Source: Bordetella parapertussis (lineage in GTDB: Bacteria; Pseudomonadota; Gammaproteobacteria; Burkholderiales; Burkholderiaceae_B). Taken from it: DNA of 6,788 bases. This document shows, piece after piece, positions 6,019 through 6,788 of the stretch. Numbering within the stretch: position 1 is the stretch's first letter; each line of letters starts with the position of its first letter. The stretch spans positions 1-6,788 of the forward strand of contig CAMBPA010000074.1 of assembly GCA_945869355.1 (NCBI GenBank), in the 5' to 3' direction. The position numbers and the translations under genes were made by a program. The notes under the pieces were generated by a model, which did not search any database, was not told where the DNA came from, and worked only from the letters and a program-made list of their open reading frames with translations.

Positions 6019-6788
6019 TCGCGTTCCTGCAAATCTGCAAGCGGAACATCCTCAATCAACATATTGACAAGGTCACGTGCAAACCCGGGCAACTGATCCA
6101 ACTTACGGACACAAATTTGCAATTTACGGTCGGCCCAATCGTCCGACAACCGCACAATTTTTATCTTCAAGCGCTGCGCGTAGCGCCTGGCAACCAGTTC
6201 TGGCACGACACCGATACCGACACCGGCTTCGATCATGCGGCAAACCGCCTCAAAACTGCCAACCTCAACCCTAAACCGAAATGGATGTCCAAGCTTATCG
6301 GCTGCTTGGATCAAAAAAGCATGGATCGCACTCCATTCGGACAAGCCAACATACTCGTATCGCATGGTCTCCGCGAACTCAACCTCTGTTCGATCTCCAA
6401 ACGCATGATGCTCTGACGTCACCAGCACCAACCTATCCTTACGATAAGGCAAGTACTCCAGTTCTGAAGATGCTGGACGACCCGCCACAATACCAATATC
6501 GGCGGATCCCTCAGAAACCGCTTTAATGACCAGATAGCTCAAGCGCTCTCGCAACTCGACCGTTACGTCCGGATGCGAGGCCAGATACCGGCTTAAGACC
6601 GCCGGCATGAATTCCGTCATGGCCGTGGTGTTGGCCAACACTCGCACCTGCCCTTTGATCCCACGCGCGTACTCGTGGATGTCACCACGCAAGTGGTCAA
6701 TTTGCCGCAAAACCAATCGCGCGTGACGTAAAAACGCCTCACCCGAAGGGGTGAGGGTCACACCCTGGCTGTTGCGGTTAAATAGCCT
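6015..6788 (-). CDS. LysR-type transcriptional regulator, 5' end beyond window
   Basis: A LysR-family regulator that binds DNA through an N-terminal winged helix-turn-helix and a small effector through its C-terminal domain. The frame stays open to the window edge, giving 257 visible residues. The first ones, RLFNRNSQGVTLTPSGEAF, are the end of the HTH wing (family pattern LFxRxxxGVxLTPxGExF). The GTG at 6761 is therefore an internal valine, not a start. Roughly 40-50 residues with the recognition helix are missing, assuming a typical length near 300. A linker helix (LRHARLVLRQIDHLRG) precedes the substrate-binding-like domain, which begins near GQVRVLANT at visible residue 45 and includes GSADIGIVAG and MIEAGVGIGVVPE. 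Its TGA overlaps the rdgB ATG, so it is probably co-transcribed with rdgB and hemW. The effector and targets cannot be read from the sequence. Confidence 0.9.
   Translation of the reverse strand, partial: RLFNRNSQGVTLTPSGEAFLRHARLVLRQIDHLRGDIHEYARGIKGQVRVLANTTAMTEFMPAVLSRYLASHPDVTVELRERLSYLVIKAVSEGSADIGIVAGRPASSELEYLPYRKDRLVLVTSEHHAFGDRTEVEFAETMRYEYVGLSEWSAIHAFLIQAADKLGHPFRFRVEVGSFEAVCRMIEAGVGIGVVPELVARRYAQRLKIKIVRLSDDWADRKLQICVRKLDQLPGFARDLVNMLIEDVPLADLQERE

Noticed and set aside
6759..6761. GTG as the start of the LysR-type gene
   Set aside because: The frame continues upstream as RLFNRNSQG, part of the conserved LysR HTH wing, so the GTG codes an internal valine and the gene runs off the window.

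Overview
All six genes in this window lie on the minus strand, so transcription runs from high to low coordinates. The set points to a betaproteobacterium of the order Burkholderiales, perhaps an Alcaligenaceae-type lineage of moderate GC. The clues are the Burkholderiales-like NtrC start ([11 protein letters not shown]), the glnA-ntrB-ntrC order and a HemW with a proline-rich N-terminal leader. The family placement is inference from remembered protein character, not from a search.

The upstream half (about 6788 to 4172) is a tightly packed run of three genes: a LysR-type transcriptional regulator whose DNA-binding start lies beyond the window edge, rdgB (house-cleaning ITP/XTP pyrophosphatase) and hemW (radical-SAM-family heme chaperone). 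The junctions are an ATGA overlap and a one-base TAATG overlap, so the three are probably one transcript with coupled translation. Its promoter lies outside the window.

The 197-base gap between the hemW stop codon and glnA (3973-4171) is the only sizeable non-coding stretch, and it is rich in control elements. It holds a near-perfect sigma-54 promoter (TGGCACA-N4-TTGCT) with two NtrC-type palindromes upstream (TGCAC-N7-GTGCA and TGCAC-N7-GTGCT). The distal palindrome runs into the hemW stop codon and also sits inside the spacer of a possible sigma-70 promoter. This resembles the glnAp1/glnAp2 logic of enteric bacteria.

The downstream half (3972 to 11) is the nitrogen-control operon. glnA encodes type I glutamine synthetase with the adenylylation tyrosine, ntrB the sensor kinase/phosphatase and ntrC the sigma-54 activator. 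NtrB would phosphorylate NtrC when nitrogen is scarce. NtrC-P would bind the palindromes and drive the sigma-54 promoter, raising GlnA and its own level. A GC-rich stem-loop fills the short glnA-ntrB gap where a ribosome binding site would be expected, which may keep the regulators less abundant than the enzyme. ntrB and ntrC overlap by ATGA.

No RNA genes, mobile elements, CRISPR arrays or pseudogenes were seen, and there is no evidence here of a wholly new system. The points of interest are the architecture of the glnA control region, the ntrB leader hairpin and the regulator-rdgB-hemW coupling.
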